From: Merluccius polli
Taxonomy: Eukaryota > Chordata > Actinopteri > Gadiformes > Merlucciidae
DNA length: 64,000 nt
Reading direction: 5' to 3'
Assembly (NCBI GenBank): GCA_030340625.1
Contig: JAOPHQ010002303.1
Coordinates: forward strand, 43,501-107,500
The translations under genes and the position numbers were made by a program. Shown here in pieces: positions 34,609-45,346 of this stretch (position 1 is the first letter of the stretch; each line of letters begins with the position of its first letter). The notes beneath the pieces were generated by a model. It did no database searches. It saw only the letters and a list, made by a program, of their open reading frames with translations, and was not told the origin of the DNA.

Positions 34609-35613
34609 TTTGTATCATCGCAGGTTCGTTGCTTCATATGCGGCCATCATCTAATTTCTTCCCGGAACCAACTCTGTCAGAGATAATAAAACATTTATTG
34701 TTTAGCTTTCCATGAATTTAGTTTTCCCCCAACAGCTTAGTGGCTTCTCATCCTTTAGCTGAGCAGGCTCTGTCCTATATCCTCATCAAGGCTCATCGTG
34801 TGGTCACTTACCGCGACATGACGACATTTAAAATACACCCCACGCCAGAATAACATCCTCAGAATAATATTGACAAACGATGGGAAACACAAACCAAATA
34901 CAAGAAGCTCATAAGAACCAATATTTTTTTAAATTATTTTTATATTGATTTTTTAAAATGTAGTTTCTTGCTTTCTCGTTCGGCACGTGGTGGGTCTCGT
35001 CCCAGCTGATCATTGGCAAAGATGTCCAATTTAATTATCATTATGACATTTTTAAGCATCCTTGTAAATGACACTTGTAACGCTCTAGAAATAGGCAGAT
35101 ATAATGTAGGCCTAATGGTTGTTTGCGTATAGGCCTACACTTCTAACCAAAAGAACAGGTTAATGCGCCTACTTTACCCCCCATCTGAATCCACTGTAGA
35201 CACATGGGTGGCAAACGGCAAATATAACATTTAAAAAATGCGTTTTGGACTGAGAGCTGAAGAAAGGGGGGGGGGGGGGGGGGGATCTGCATCTTTACGT
35301 TTGTGATATCTTATTGTTTTAGTTATCAGCCACGTCGTTGATGATGAGTTGTACGCCTATATGAAACACAACGTGGCGATATAGGCCCTCGGATGGAGCC
35401 AAACCTACTAATAGGATTTAACACCTGTTATCTCTAAATGACGGTATGATTTTAGCAACAGGGACCGAATGGCATAGACTAGGACTACTATGTCCAAGAT
35501 CATACAAGACATACAACCACGTTTAAAACAGAATAAAGCATAAGTCATATGGTTGAATGACCGGTGTTGTAATGCGCCATACACACACACATACACACAC
35601 ACACGCACGCACG

Positions 35614-35712
<99 letters not shown>

Positions 35713-36177
35713 TGGCGTCATAGACTACTATTGTCCGACAAGCTTCACCCTCTCTTGGACGCAACCGTCACCCAGACAGATATCACGTCCACACAGCGGG
35801 AGCGCTATTATTGTAATAACGGTGACAAAATAGCTGTGTAACTCACATAGGCTATACAGCAAGCTAATACGTAAAAGACGATTCTGGGCTCTAACTAAAA
35901 TCACTTAAATAAACTTTAACTAACGGCTGTCCCGTTATTGGAAAATAATGTATAGGCCTACACCGAAGTAGGCCTTCAGTATTCGGACTATAATCGACTT
36001 CTGTTAGGCTATATTTTAAATAAGTGAAAAGATAAACCCAAAAATAGGCTACATAATTGTTTAATATATTTTGAAAATTGAAGTTAACTTCATAGAAAAT
36101 AGAAAATTTACTGACATTTAACAATATTGTACAGTTGCAGCAGAAGTAGGTCTATTTCCAGTGTGATTATGTGACTA
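34604..36177. other. Array module 6, spacer downstream of receptor copy 6
   Basis: Module sequence with the donor-like site at 34806-34811 (minus strand), a G run at 35266-35284 and a CA tract at 35581-35710. About 560 bases just before the receptor end that are present in other modules are deleted (jump near 36100-36108). No gene. Confidence 0.7.
35581..35710. repeat. (CA)n microsatellite of module 6
   Basis: About 65 dinucleotide units, with GCAC and GC interruptions near 35605-35623. Confidence 0.95.
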
Positions 36178-36224
36178 TCTTATCTTACCTATGTCTGAGT
36201 CTTGGACACACTCGGCCCCACACT
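36178..36224 (-). pseudogene. Severed 3' end of receptor copy 6
   Basis: The last codons of the ancestral receptor (…CPRLRHR, stop, and the donor-like site) lie here, cut off from copy 6 by the transposon at 36225-37665. Confidence 0.85.
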
Positions 36225-37665
36225 CAGTGCGTTTACATGACACTCAAGAAAGTCGACTTTTTGGCTTAACCCAACAATGATTGGATTACTAAGATGCATG
36301 TATACACCTTAATCAGGTTAAAATCGGTTCGAGTCGACCCTCTCATTATCAGGTTAAGACCCCTAGATTATGCGATCCATAGCCGACTAAGCCGTGCATG
36401 TAACCAGTCGGATTGGATTATCCGTTGAATTGCGTTCTGCGCATGCTCGAGATCTTTTCCCGGGGCCGTGAACCGGAAGTAGAAGGAGACGATAGTCTTG
36501 TTGTTGTTGTTGTTGTCGCCGTCGGATAAGGGATAACGAGAAACGGCGATTTATTTAAAAAGGTGGCGCTATAAGAATTGTGTCCCGGCCGCGGGAGCGC
36601 GCATGGCATTCATTAAAGGTGGAAGCACGCGGACACTACGCTTCCATTTCACCTAAGGCTGAATTAAAAGTACATGTTTTTCTAAATGTGGGTCATCAAC
36701 GAGGTTGTAAAGTAGTGACTTCGGGCACATCTGTCAAAATAAATGTTTTTTTTCTCCCGACGTGTTTACGACCTTTATTCATTCATTCAGGGCTGTTCTG
36801 GTGGGAGAAATATGTTTTCAGTAGACAGCTGTCAACTAACTTTGGGTCGGCAGTGTATTTAAGAAGCTGGCGCAGAAGATGGAGGAAGCCGGTGCCGTGC
36901 CTATAGGAGTGTATCTTCATCAACGTGCATTCAGTACACACTACGCTTCGATTTAACCCAAGGCTGAATTTAAAGTCCATGTTTTTCTAAATGTTGCTCA
37001 TCAACGAGGTTGTAAAATAACTACGATCTTTATTCATTCATTGCGCCGCGGCCGAACTGACGGCGGTATTCTCTGATATATGAATCTTTATACAGACTGC
37101 GTCGGGTTCTCCGACTCTGGTCCACAACAAGTAAAGACTCCTAGTCGGGTTTATCTCGCCCATGGGGAAAAGGAATTGGGGGAAATTAACTTTGGCTTTG
37201 ACTCTCTGAAGTCCAGACTGAAACGCGACATGGAGGAGAAAGCGATGTTTCAGCTGACAGCTGTCAGTTCACTTCGGGTCCATATCGTTTCTCCGACGCT
37301 CCGCTGTTCCTCTCGGTCGTATGCGGACCGCTCCGCGGACGACCGAGTCGGCATACGACCGAGAGGAACAGTGGAGCGGCGGAGAAATGATTATCACCCG
37401 AAGTGAACTGACAGCTGTCTGCTGAAACACCGCTTTCTCGAATGAGTTTGTTGTTGCTGGTGACGTAAAGGGGTCAACCGGTGGCTCTACTACCACTAGT
37501 TGAAATGGGCACAGCGCCACCTATCGTACCGGGGTATGACATGCTCCGGCCAATGAATCGGATTACTCGCCGCCATGTATACGCGGACAATTGCAGTTGA
37601 CCAGTTGCGGAGCATAGACGAGCAATGGCTTTAATCGGGTTTATTCTGTGCATGTAAACGTACTG
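36225..37665. mobile_element. 1.4-kb TIR element inserted in the tail of receptor copy 6
   Basis: The ends are imperfect inverted repeats CAGTGCGTTTACATG and CAGTACGTTTACATG, flanked by an exact 3-bp duplication ACT (36222-36224 and 37666-37668) that restores the uninterrupted receptor sequence when one copy is removed. It contains a direct repeat (about 36640-36715 and 36940-37015) and a large hairpin (about 37247-37435). No transposase gene. The superfamily is uncertain: a 3-bp duplication fits Harbinger-like or CACTA-like elements. Confidence 0.85.
37247..37435. repeat. Large near-perfect hairpin inside the TIR element
   Basis: Arms of about 80 bases, for example GTTTCAGCTGACAGCTGTCA on the left facing TGACAGCTGTCTGCTGAAAC on the right, and CGGTCGTATGC facing GCATACGACCG. 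The spacer is about 26 bases. Frames on both strands read similar sequences for this reason only. Confidence 0.85.
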
Positions 37666-38507
37666 ACTGATGTTCGCGCTGCCTCCCGCAGAGCCGCGCT
37701 CCCCCACAGGTACACGATGGGCGTGCTCAGACAGTTAAACCGCGCCATGCTGGCCAACCAGTTGGTTGCCTCATTGAAGTAAGTCAGCGCTTCATCTACT
37801 AGTATAATATTGACCAACGCGGGGGACCAGAATATCAAAAAGTTAATGACGACAAAAATGGTGATCCTTAATGACTCCTTCTTGTTGTCTCTTTCGACGC
37901 TGGGAGGTTCTCGGTCGAGCTGGTACCTCGCAACCACGTACAGTTTAATGGTCATGATCACTTTTGTAAACACAACTACTAGTAAAAAGATAACACTGGC
38001 GGCGTGCATCTGCAACGCTTTGGAAACAGGCACCACATTTAACACAAGTAATACCACATAAGTGTGAAGCCAGCTATACACATTAACAAAAATAACGACG
38101 TGTCTGGTGAAGACCCGACTGTATATGAATGGCTGGCAAACAGCACAGTATCGTTCAATCTGTGCACATAAAAACGTAATGATGTTGACCCCGAGAAGTG
38201 ATGTCAAAATGTAATAGGTCGAGTTCCTCTGAGGATAGATCTCATGCACATCAAACACACACAGGTAATACACCGAGAAGCCACTCATGGTGTCGGAGAT
38301 GCTCGTGTTGAGCATAAAAATGAACCTATTCTGAGCGCGGAGGTTTCTGGTGATCAAGATGCCGACGACCACCGTACCCGCTACGAGGACCGTCGTGGCG
38401 CCGAATAGGAGATGATAAATAAAGATGACGTATTCAACGGGACGGTCAAAGTCAAATGCGAACGGTATACCACCATAGCTAGAGGCTGTGGTGTTGATGG
38501 GAGACAT
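37641..38507 (-). CDS. Receptor copy 6: GPCR with a transposon-encoded C-terminus, 288 aa
   Basis: From MSPINTTASSYGG (38507) the frame is intact through all seven membrane segments, with D72, ERY, FWSP and TPIVY kept. After AARTSV the ancestral last eleven residues (WGRVCPRLRHR) are replaced by STFTCTE, read from the right terminal repeat of the inserted element, with a TAA stop 25 bases inside it. The core receptor fold should therefore survive; only the short cytoplasmic tail changes. The donor-like sequence at the old stop is now 1.4 kb away. The CCAAT pair is at 38638-38665. Whether it is expressed cannot be judged here. Confidence 0.8.
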   Translation of the reverse strand: MSPINTTASSYGGIPFAFDFDRPVEYVIFIYHLLFGATTVLVAGTVVVGILITRNLRAQNRFIFMLNTSISDTMSGFSVYYLCVFDVHEIYPQRNSTYYILTSLLGVNIITFLCAQIERYCAVCQPFIYSRVFTRHVVIFVNVYSWLHTYVVLLVLNVVPVSKALQMHAASVIFLLVVVFTKVIMTIKLYVVARYQLDREPPSVERDNKKESLRITIFVVINFLIFWSPALVNIILVDEALTYFNEATNWLASMARFNCLSTPIVYLWGSAALREAARTSVSTFTCTE

Positions 38508-38798
38508 ACCGATGTCGTGTGTATGTGTGCCTCCAACCTCGTACGGCCAGGTGGTTAAGAACAGGTGTGCTCTGCACCAACCTCTTAGGTCATCACCCAC
38601 GCTGCCACAGCCCTGCCACCCTCCACGTTTCAGTCAACCAATGAGGACAGCACGCAGCCCATTGGTTCATTCATGCGTTCCCAGTTCAATTGCCATCAGG
38701 TATGTTTAGGCTATAGGAATAATACAATTAGAATACTTGCATCTTAGTTTGCCGACCACTTAGGCCCTCGTCATTTTCGGATTAATCGCTATAGGCTA
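38508..38798. other. Array module 6, upstream region of receptor copy 6
   Basis: Conserved promoter-side flank with CCAAT (38638-38642) and ATTGG (38661-38665). It ends at the CTAC target duplication (38795-38798) of the solo-LTR-like insertion and resumes at 52989. Confidence 0.7.
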
Positions 38799-40491
38799 CT
38801 GTAACCGGCAGGTTTAGAAACACACTTTTAATAAAAGAAGATAGTATTCATTTTGTTCTGTTTGTTGTATCGGCAAAGTTCCGAAAGTCTGATTGTATTT
38901 GAATGCACCATCCAGCTCTCTGGCCCTTAGCAGCCAATCAGGTGCTGCGCAGGTTCAGTTCGGGCGCGGTGTTTTTCTGGGTTTTTTCTCTGACTTGAGC
39001 CACGAGAGAGCGAGCCGCTAAATACTAAGACGCACGAGAAAAAGAAGAGGAATAAGAACGAAGTGAAACGTAAGAAGAATTCTGATAAGAGGAAGATAAA
39101 AGTCAGCACAGTTGTCCACTGGAGGTCCGGAGCCGAGTTACTTCGCGGAGAAGGAGAGTTACGTCGGTAAGACGAGTTGGTTATTGGGAAAAAATACTCG
39201 TTGGTACTTACCGTCGTCATCATGCTAACGCGGTATCTCGCAGGCTGGCCCTTTCCACCTGGATAGCCGCTGCAAGCTTCGTCAACGTGCTTGGATTTGA
39301 CTACACGGAGCAACACGTGTTTAGCTGCTCTGATGCTAATTCTTTTTCTCAGCGTGCAACAAAAATAGCGGTGGTGGTATTAAAATCAAGTCAGAGAAAT
39401 AATGGTTTAATGTTTTGTATAGATGTATATTGAATATATATACAGTATTGTATACCAAGTCATACATTTTAAGGGAAATCTGTTTGGTTCTTATTGCAAT
39501 GTTAAAGAGTAATTTTGTACGTTATGTGAGCGCACAATTGTAATTTATTTTGTAAATGTAAAGTATTGATGGAGTTTATTTAATTCCAGTCGTGAGTTAA
39601 AGTAGAACTAGAGGGTAATTGTTGGTGCAGTTTCTCACACTATTAGGCCTGTAGTGTGAGAGTACTTAATCATACTTCCTTAATACCTCTAAGAAACTCA
39701 TGTGTATTGTTTTACAATGTAATTGCAAGTTGTTTTGGTTTGACATGGATTGACATGGATCTATATATATATATATATGTTGAATTATAATGGTTACTTA
39801 CCATAAATATTGAAATACTGTTCACATGAGCAGTATAACGTGAGTTCTGAAAATGTTTAGTGCTCATATTTGATTTGATACATTTGGACGTTAGAGTTGT
39901 ACAACTAAAGACTGAAGTTGAGATGTAATAAGATTTGATGATACGATTTATGTGCAAGATTGATAAAATGTTTATTATACTTATACATTTAACCCTGTAA
40001 TGATGCATCTGATAATTGAATAGACTGTAATATATGACCTTGTCTATAGGTCAGGTTTTAAGGAGACGGGGGAAACCCAGATTCATGACAGATGGCGAGC
40101 TAAAGGCGTGAGGAGGGATCATATTGAAGGCGACACACATACACACACACACACTTCTTGAACTTTTAGGGAAAAAAACAGGTACCTGTAACAAGCTTTA
40201 GTATTAAAGGGCCCCAAAGTACAGTTTCATTTAAGTGTGCACACTTTAGGGACACGTTAGGGACACTTTTTTGGATACTTTTTGGATGCTGTTTGTTTAC
40301 ATGTTTTGTATTGGTAATATTCTGTATTCTATGTATTTTTCTACAAGGTAGCCATTGTCTTATTTTACTGTGAAATACACGAGTGGCTACTCAATCTCTA
40401 ATTTCTGGTCCGAATCATTATTGTTGCTCAACATTGGCTCCTAGCAAATTTAGTTTCCTTCTGATACTAGTCTCATTATTAGTGTAATCTA

Positions 40492-41214
40492 CACTGTAAA
40501 AAAAAAAATCGTAAAAAAACGGTAATTTTCTGGCAGCTGGGGTGCCAGAAAAATTCTGTGAAATAACAGATAATTACTTTCTCATAAAAATACGGTTATT
40601 TTCCATAATTAAAATACAGTTTGTAGTTGTAATTTTAACAAGATTTTGCCTTATTTTCATGTTGTTTTTAATGTTTAATTAGAAACATTCACATTTTAAA
40701 ACAATGAAATTACCTAGAAATATGGTAAATAAATGTTTATTACGAATAATACTGCTTAAATTGACAGAAATGTGCTGTTCTTAGCTGGTTTTTAATGGAA
40801 AAAGGTTGTATAATAATTTATATTTGATGTAATATAACAGTATATGGACACAAAATAACGTGATTGATCTTTCAAAACATGTAAAAAAAATGTTGAAAAA
40901 CATATCTTGGCTTTACAATTGCAATAATTTGCTGTTATTTTTAGATCACATCACATTAATATTTAGTTATTTTACATTTGTTTTTAACATTTACTTAAAA
41001 ATGTTGTTTTAAAACAATGAAATTACCCATAAAGATGGTAAATTAACATTGTAATATGAATAATAATGCTTAAATTTACAGAAATGCGCTATTAGTTGGT
41101 TTTAATGGCATTATTTTATGTAAAAAGGCTGTATATTACTTTATATTAGATGTTAAGTAACAGTACACAACAATAATTTGATTAATCTTTCAAAACATGT
41201 CAAAACTTAGGTGT
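40492..41214. repeat. Subterminal repeats at the left end of the CACTA-like element
   Basis: Two degenerate direct copies of about 280 bp (words such as AACAATGAAATTACC, GGTAAAT, CTTTCAAAACATGT recur at about 40700-40890 and 41010-41200). Such subterminal arrays are transposase binding regions in known CACTA elements; that role is inferred here. Confidence 0.6.
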
Positions 41215-43346
41215 CAGTGTTTCCCATACATAGACCATTCTGTGGCGGGCCGCCACAGTATCATCACCAGCCGCCACAGAATGATTCAATGATTGTTTTT
41301 TTTTTTTTAATTTACGCGATAAAAAAAAAAAACTATCGTTCCATTCATCCAACTGCGCACAGGTCTCTCCCTCTCCGTCTCGATCACACACAAACACACG
41401 AGCGCATTCATGCACACACATAGACATAACATATTATGTCTATGTGCACACACACTGTCAACTTATTCGCCCGCGCGCTCCTCTTCTCCATCTGCAATGC
41501 GTGAGGTCTATAGCCTATCAAACGAAACAGCGGGATATTTGCAGAGAAGACGGTCGGCGATATCTGGAGTTCATCAAAGGTTAGTATGTCCTCAAACACA
41601 CCTGCATAACATTATTGTTGACACAGAAAATGATATATTAGCATTATGAACTCAAAGTTATTGATAGTGAAACATCCTGCACCCTAATTCAGGATAGAGA
41701 AAAGTTGGTAACGTAGCAAACAATTAGGCTAGGTGAAATGCGGTTACGGTTGAGATTATATGGCCAGGCTACGATAGCTACGATCAGTGTTGTAGTCGAG
41801 TCACTATGCCTCGAGTCCGAGTCCAGGCTCGAGTCTCCAGTGTCCGAGTCCGAGTCATGTCCAAGTCATTAAAAAAAATCCGAGTCGAGTCCAAGTCGAG
41901 TCCACTACTCATACGAGTCAAGTCCGAGTCGAGTCCCTATTGATCCACATCGAGTCCGAGTCGAGTCCACTACTCATACGAGTCAAGTCCGAGTCGAGTC
42001 CCTATTGATCCACATCGAGTCCGAGTCGAGTCCACTACTCATACGAGTCAAGTCCGAGTCGAGTCCCTATTGATCCACATCGAGTCCGAGTCGAGTCACT
42101 ACTCATACGAGTCAAGTCCGAGTCGAGTCCCTATTGATCCACATCGAGTCCGAGTCGAGTCCACTACTCATACGAGTCAAGTCCGAGTCGAGTCCCTATT
42201 GATCCACATCGAGTCCGAGTCGAGTCCGAGTCAGCACTAAAGCATACATGTTGTTACACTTTAAAAAAAACATAACTGTTGTGCCGCAGCTCATAGGCGT
42301 CCTAATGGCGGCAGCTATGAACTTTCATATGTATTTTACTGTTTTTAACTCTAGTGCTCATAACTACTGTCCTGTCCTCTTAATAATAACTCAGAAATGC
42401 GGCATGCAAGTGGACCCGATACGGTCCGCATCGCGGATCCGTTCCGAAAGCCGCGATACTCCGCGGCGGATTTGCTGTGTGGGTTATTTACGTAGTTACG
42501 TAATTACGTTACGTTAGTTACGTTATTAACTTAGTTACGTGTGATGTATGACATGAAGCAGTACATTCCCTTGTACTAATCATATACCAAATTATAGAAT
42601 AATGGCGTATTACTATTAAAGCCTAATGACATAAAAAAAAGTCGAGTCCTCGTCTTAATTAGTAGGATCATATATCTACTTATAGCATAATTACAGTATG
42701 CTATGTTATTATTGTATTGATATTGTTATATTATACTATTTATTTTAACCGTTATTTTACCAGAAAATGTCATTTTACAACAGGTTGACATATTGGCTGA
42801 GGTAAGTCTTTTTTTATATATATTTTGAAATAAAAACCTCCAGCTTCAGCTGTTTTTGCACATTCCTTGAATCTAAAGATTGGAACTAAATAGGCACAAA
42901 TTCAAGTAAAAACTCAACTTTAAGTTCAATTTGGTGAGTAATTCATGAAACTTGACATTTAAAAGACAGGTCTTCCTCCAATATAAAGTCTGGGTATGTG
43001 AGCAAACCCAGCCTGCCCTGCAACGTATGGAGTTGAGACGGGGGAAGGTCCAGGCAGGGTTCTAGTAAAAATGTACTTATTTGTCTTATCTGTGAGTCAG
43101 AGCTAATTTAGAGAATTAAAATGCTAGCTTTAAGAATGGTCTCAGTATGTGACTATGAAGAACAATAGATAAGCATACAGGTATATATTTAACCTATAGT
43201 AGCTTCAGAAAGTGTGTGTTTGAATGCGGCCTTCTGCATAAACCACGATGACCGACTGTACCGACCGTCACGACACCGCGACACTCTATCCCACACCGGC
43301 GCCAAGGTGCCACCACAGAATGCTACCTGGTCTGTGGGAAACACTG
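41215..43346. mobile_element. hAT-like non-autonomous element nested in the CACTA-like transposon
   Basis: The ends CAGTGTTTCCCA and TGGGAAACACTG (right end read on plus) are inverted, and GGTGT is found on both sides. Removing it joins CTTAGGTGT to ACAATTGCAAC, matching a related segment near 40905. Inside are the GAGTC-rich 65-bp tandem repeat and no transposase. Two poly-T/A runs lie near 41290-41330. Confidence 0.7.
41880..42235. repeat. 65-bp tandem repeat, five copies, GAGTC-rich
   Basis: The word CTATTGATCCACAT recurs at spacings of 65, 65, 64 and 65 bases. The unit is built of GAGTCCGAGTC and GAGTCAAGTCC words. The flanking CAGTGTTGTAGTCGAGTC (about 41787) looks like the start of another short fish transposon in which this repeat expanded. 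Confidence 0.9.
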
Positions 43347-44040
43347 GGTGTACAATTGCAACAATTTACTGTTTATTGTAAATTTAGTTGTTTTCTTTTA
43401 CATTGATTTCCTAAATATTTAAAAGACTTAACTTTAAACAAAAACTATACTCACCTAATAACACCAGAATTATTTTAATTTTAAATGGTTTAAACCGTTT
43501 TTTGGCCGGTGGGAAAAGGGGCTTAAATGGACTGTTGTGCTTAAATGAGACTAAGCTGAACAAGAATAGCTATAATTTCCCATTCTCTGTATTTTTATTT
43601 AACTGTAACCATTATTACAGCAATATTCAAAAAATTTAATTAAAATGACTGGTTCTGAAACACAAAAAACAAAAAGAAAAAAGTAAAAAAAAAGAAAAAG
43701 TTGAGTTACCAATTTACAGTAACATTTTTAAGCAAGGCATCCATAACTTGGTCAAATCACCATACATGGATTACAAACTTACATTAGACCTCAGGCAGTG
43801 TTACATCAATACATAATCCATAACCTAAGTCAAATAACCATACATCCAAAACATTGATGACAAACTTTGTCAAACGTCACTGGAAATGAATCCATACTCT
43901 ATCTAAGGCATCCATAACTTGGCCAAATAATCCACAACATTGATAACAAAGCTACATAATAGCTTACATGAAACCTCACTGGATATTAATCCATAACAGT
44001 CCGTAACTTGGACAAAGAATCCATAGCTTGTGAGCACTTC
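43347..44040. other. Region downstream of the SAM-domain gene
   Basis: A/T-rich, with two or three degenerate copies of a CATCCATAACTTGG-containing unit (about 43735, 43905 and 43990). It probably includes the 3' untranslated region of the gene at 44041-47600. No coding region is supported. Confidence 0.5.
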
Positions 44041-45277
44041 TTATTCCCTCCACTCGTAGTCTGCAATTCTGGTGATCAGTGTGAGAACCTTTGGACTGAC
44101 TGCGAGTGTTCTTTTGGTGGCGTTCCGCTCCACTTTTGATCCCTTGTCTGGATTTATCTTGAAGAGGCACCTGTCAAATGAAAAAAAACTTTAGTCACTG
44201 TGGACTGTACTGTAATTTAATTTAATGTTTTCATACATTTGCAATAAGGTTACACAACAGTGTAGACAGAGCTTGCTTGTGAAAGAGTGTTTGGACATAC
44301 AGGGAGGGAACTGTGGAATTCAAAGAGGTCAATAATACATTGTCCTACTCTGTGTATGGGTCGAGCTTTCATCATTCCATTTCATAACTCAATCAGAAAA
44401 AAAGAGAAAACAAGGTTGTTTTTCCTCTTACAATAAAATCAGAACATTAAAATGAAGTTTTTGATATTATTTTGTTATGTGATATGGATAAATTCAGGAA
44501 ATGCTTGGAGACTTGTGGAAATGCAGGTGCTTTACTTTCAGCCTACATGCACAGCAGAAAAGCCTGACCGGAGATCTGCCTGCCGACTGCAAGACAAGTC
44601 TCCTAGACCGGGCAGGAGCCAGCACCATCTTCAGTAATGTCCCTTCAAGTCCATCTCGGCAGCTCCATGCTGCTTTTCTCCGCGACCCAACTCCACCTCC
44701 TAGTGGGGCCTCCTCAGTGGCAGTGCTGGTTCCTGTCTGTTCTGAGTGACTCCTAGCACGAGTGCTCATGCGCAGCAGGCTGTCAGGCTTTCCTGCTGTG
44801 AATGTACGTGTAACGGATGCTAACTAGCATGGGCTAGTTAGCAGCAGTACGTGGTAAATCCTCACACCCCTAGTCTTAAGAACGCTTCTAACCGCTGAGT
44901 TGGAAGCCTGGGCTTTTCGGCTCAGTGGTTAGAGCGTTCGACTCCCGGTCCGTGGGTTGTAGTAACTGACGAGGTGGCAAGTTCGAGTCCCGTGAGCGGT
45001 CGACTTGACCTCGGTTACATACGCTAAAGGTAAAGCACCTGCACCTCCACAAATCTCCTCAGGTTTTTCAGGTTAGTACTGAATGTTTTATCTTAATTAT
45101 TAAGATTTAAAAAAAGTGCACTGAAATCGCATTATTAGGCCTCTGTACTGTTAATGAGGGCAGAGGTGGGCTGCAAAAAAATTGAGATTTTCAAGTGGGC
45201 CCTGAGTTGACAAAGTTTGGGAACCCTTGTACTAATCATTTCAGCACTTGAGCAGTGCTCAGTTTTACAGTATGTGC

Positions 45278-45346
<69 letters not shown>

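Noticed and set aside
36580..37520. ORFs on both strands inside the 1.4-kb element of receptor copy 6
   Set aside because: Explained by the hairpin and direct repeats; no transposase motifs.
38927..39316. 129-codon minus-strand ORF
   Set aside because: Lies within the solo-LTR-like sequence, with no recognizable domain and no sign of splicing.
41880..42235. Regular repeats that look CRISPR-like
   Set aside because: The whole 65-base unit is repeated with no unique spacers, and the window is eukaryotic.
44452..44637. ORF starting with a signal-peptide-like stretch (MKFLILFCYVIWINSGNAW)
   Set aside because: Lies antisense in an intron of the SAM-domain gene, is short, and the part after the hydrophobic stretch resembles no protein I know.
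44905..45000. A functional tRNA gene
   Set aside because: A- and B-box words are present but the anticodon and T stems do not pair properly; better seen as a tRNA-derived part of a mobile element.
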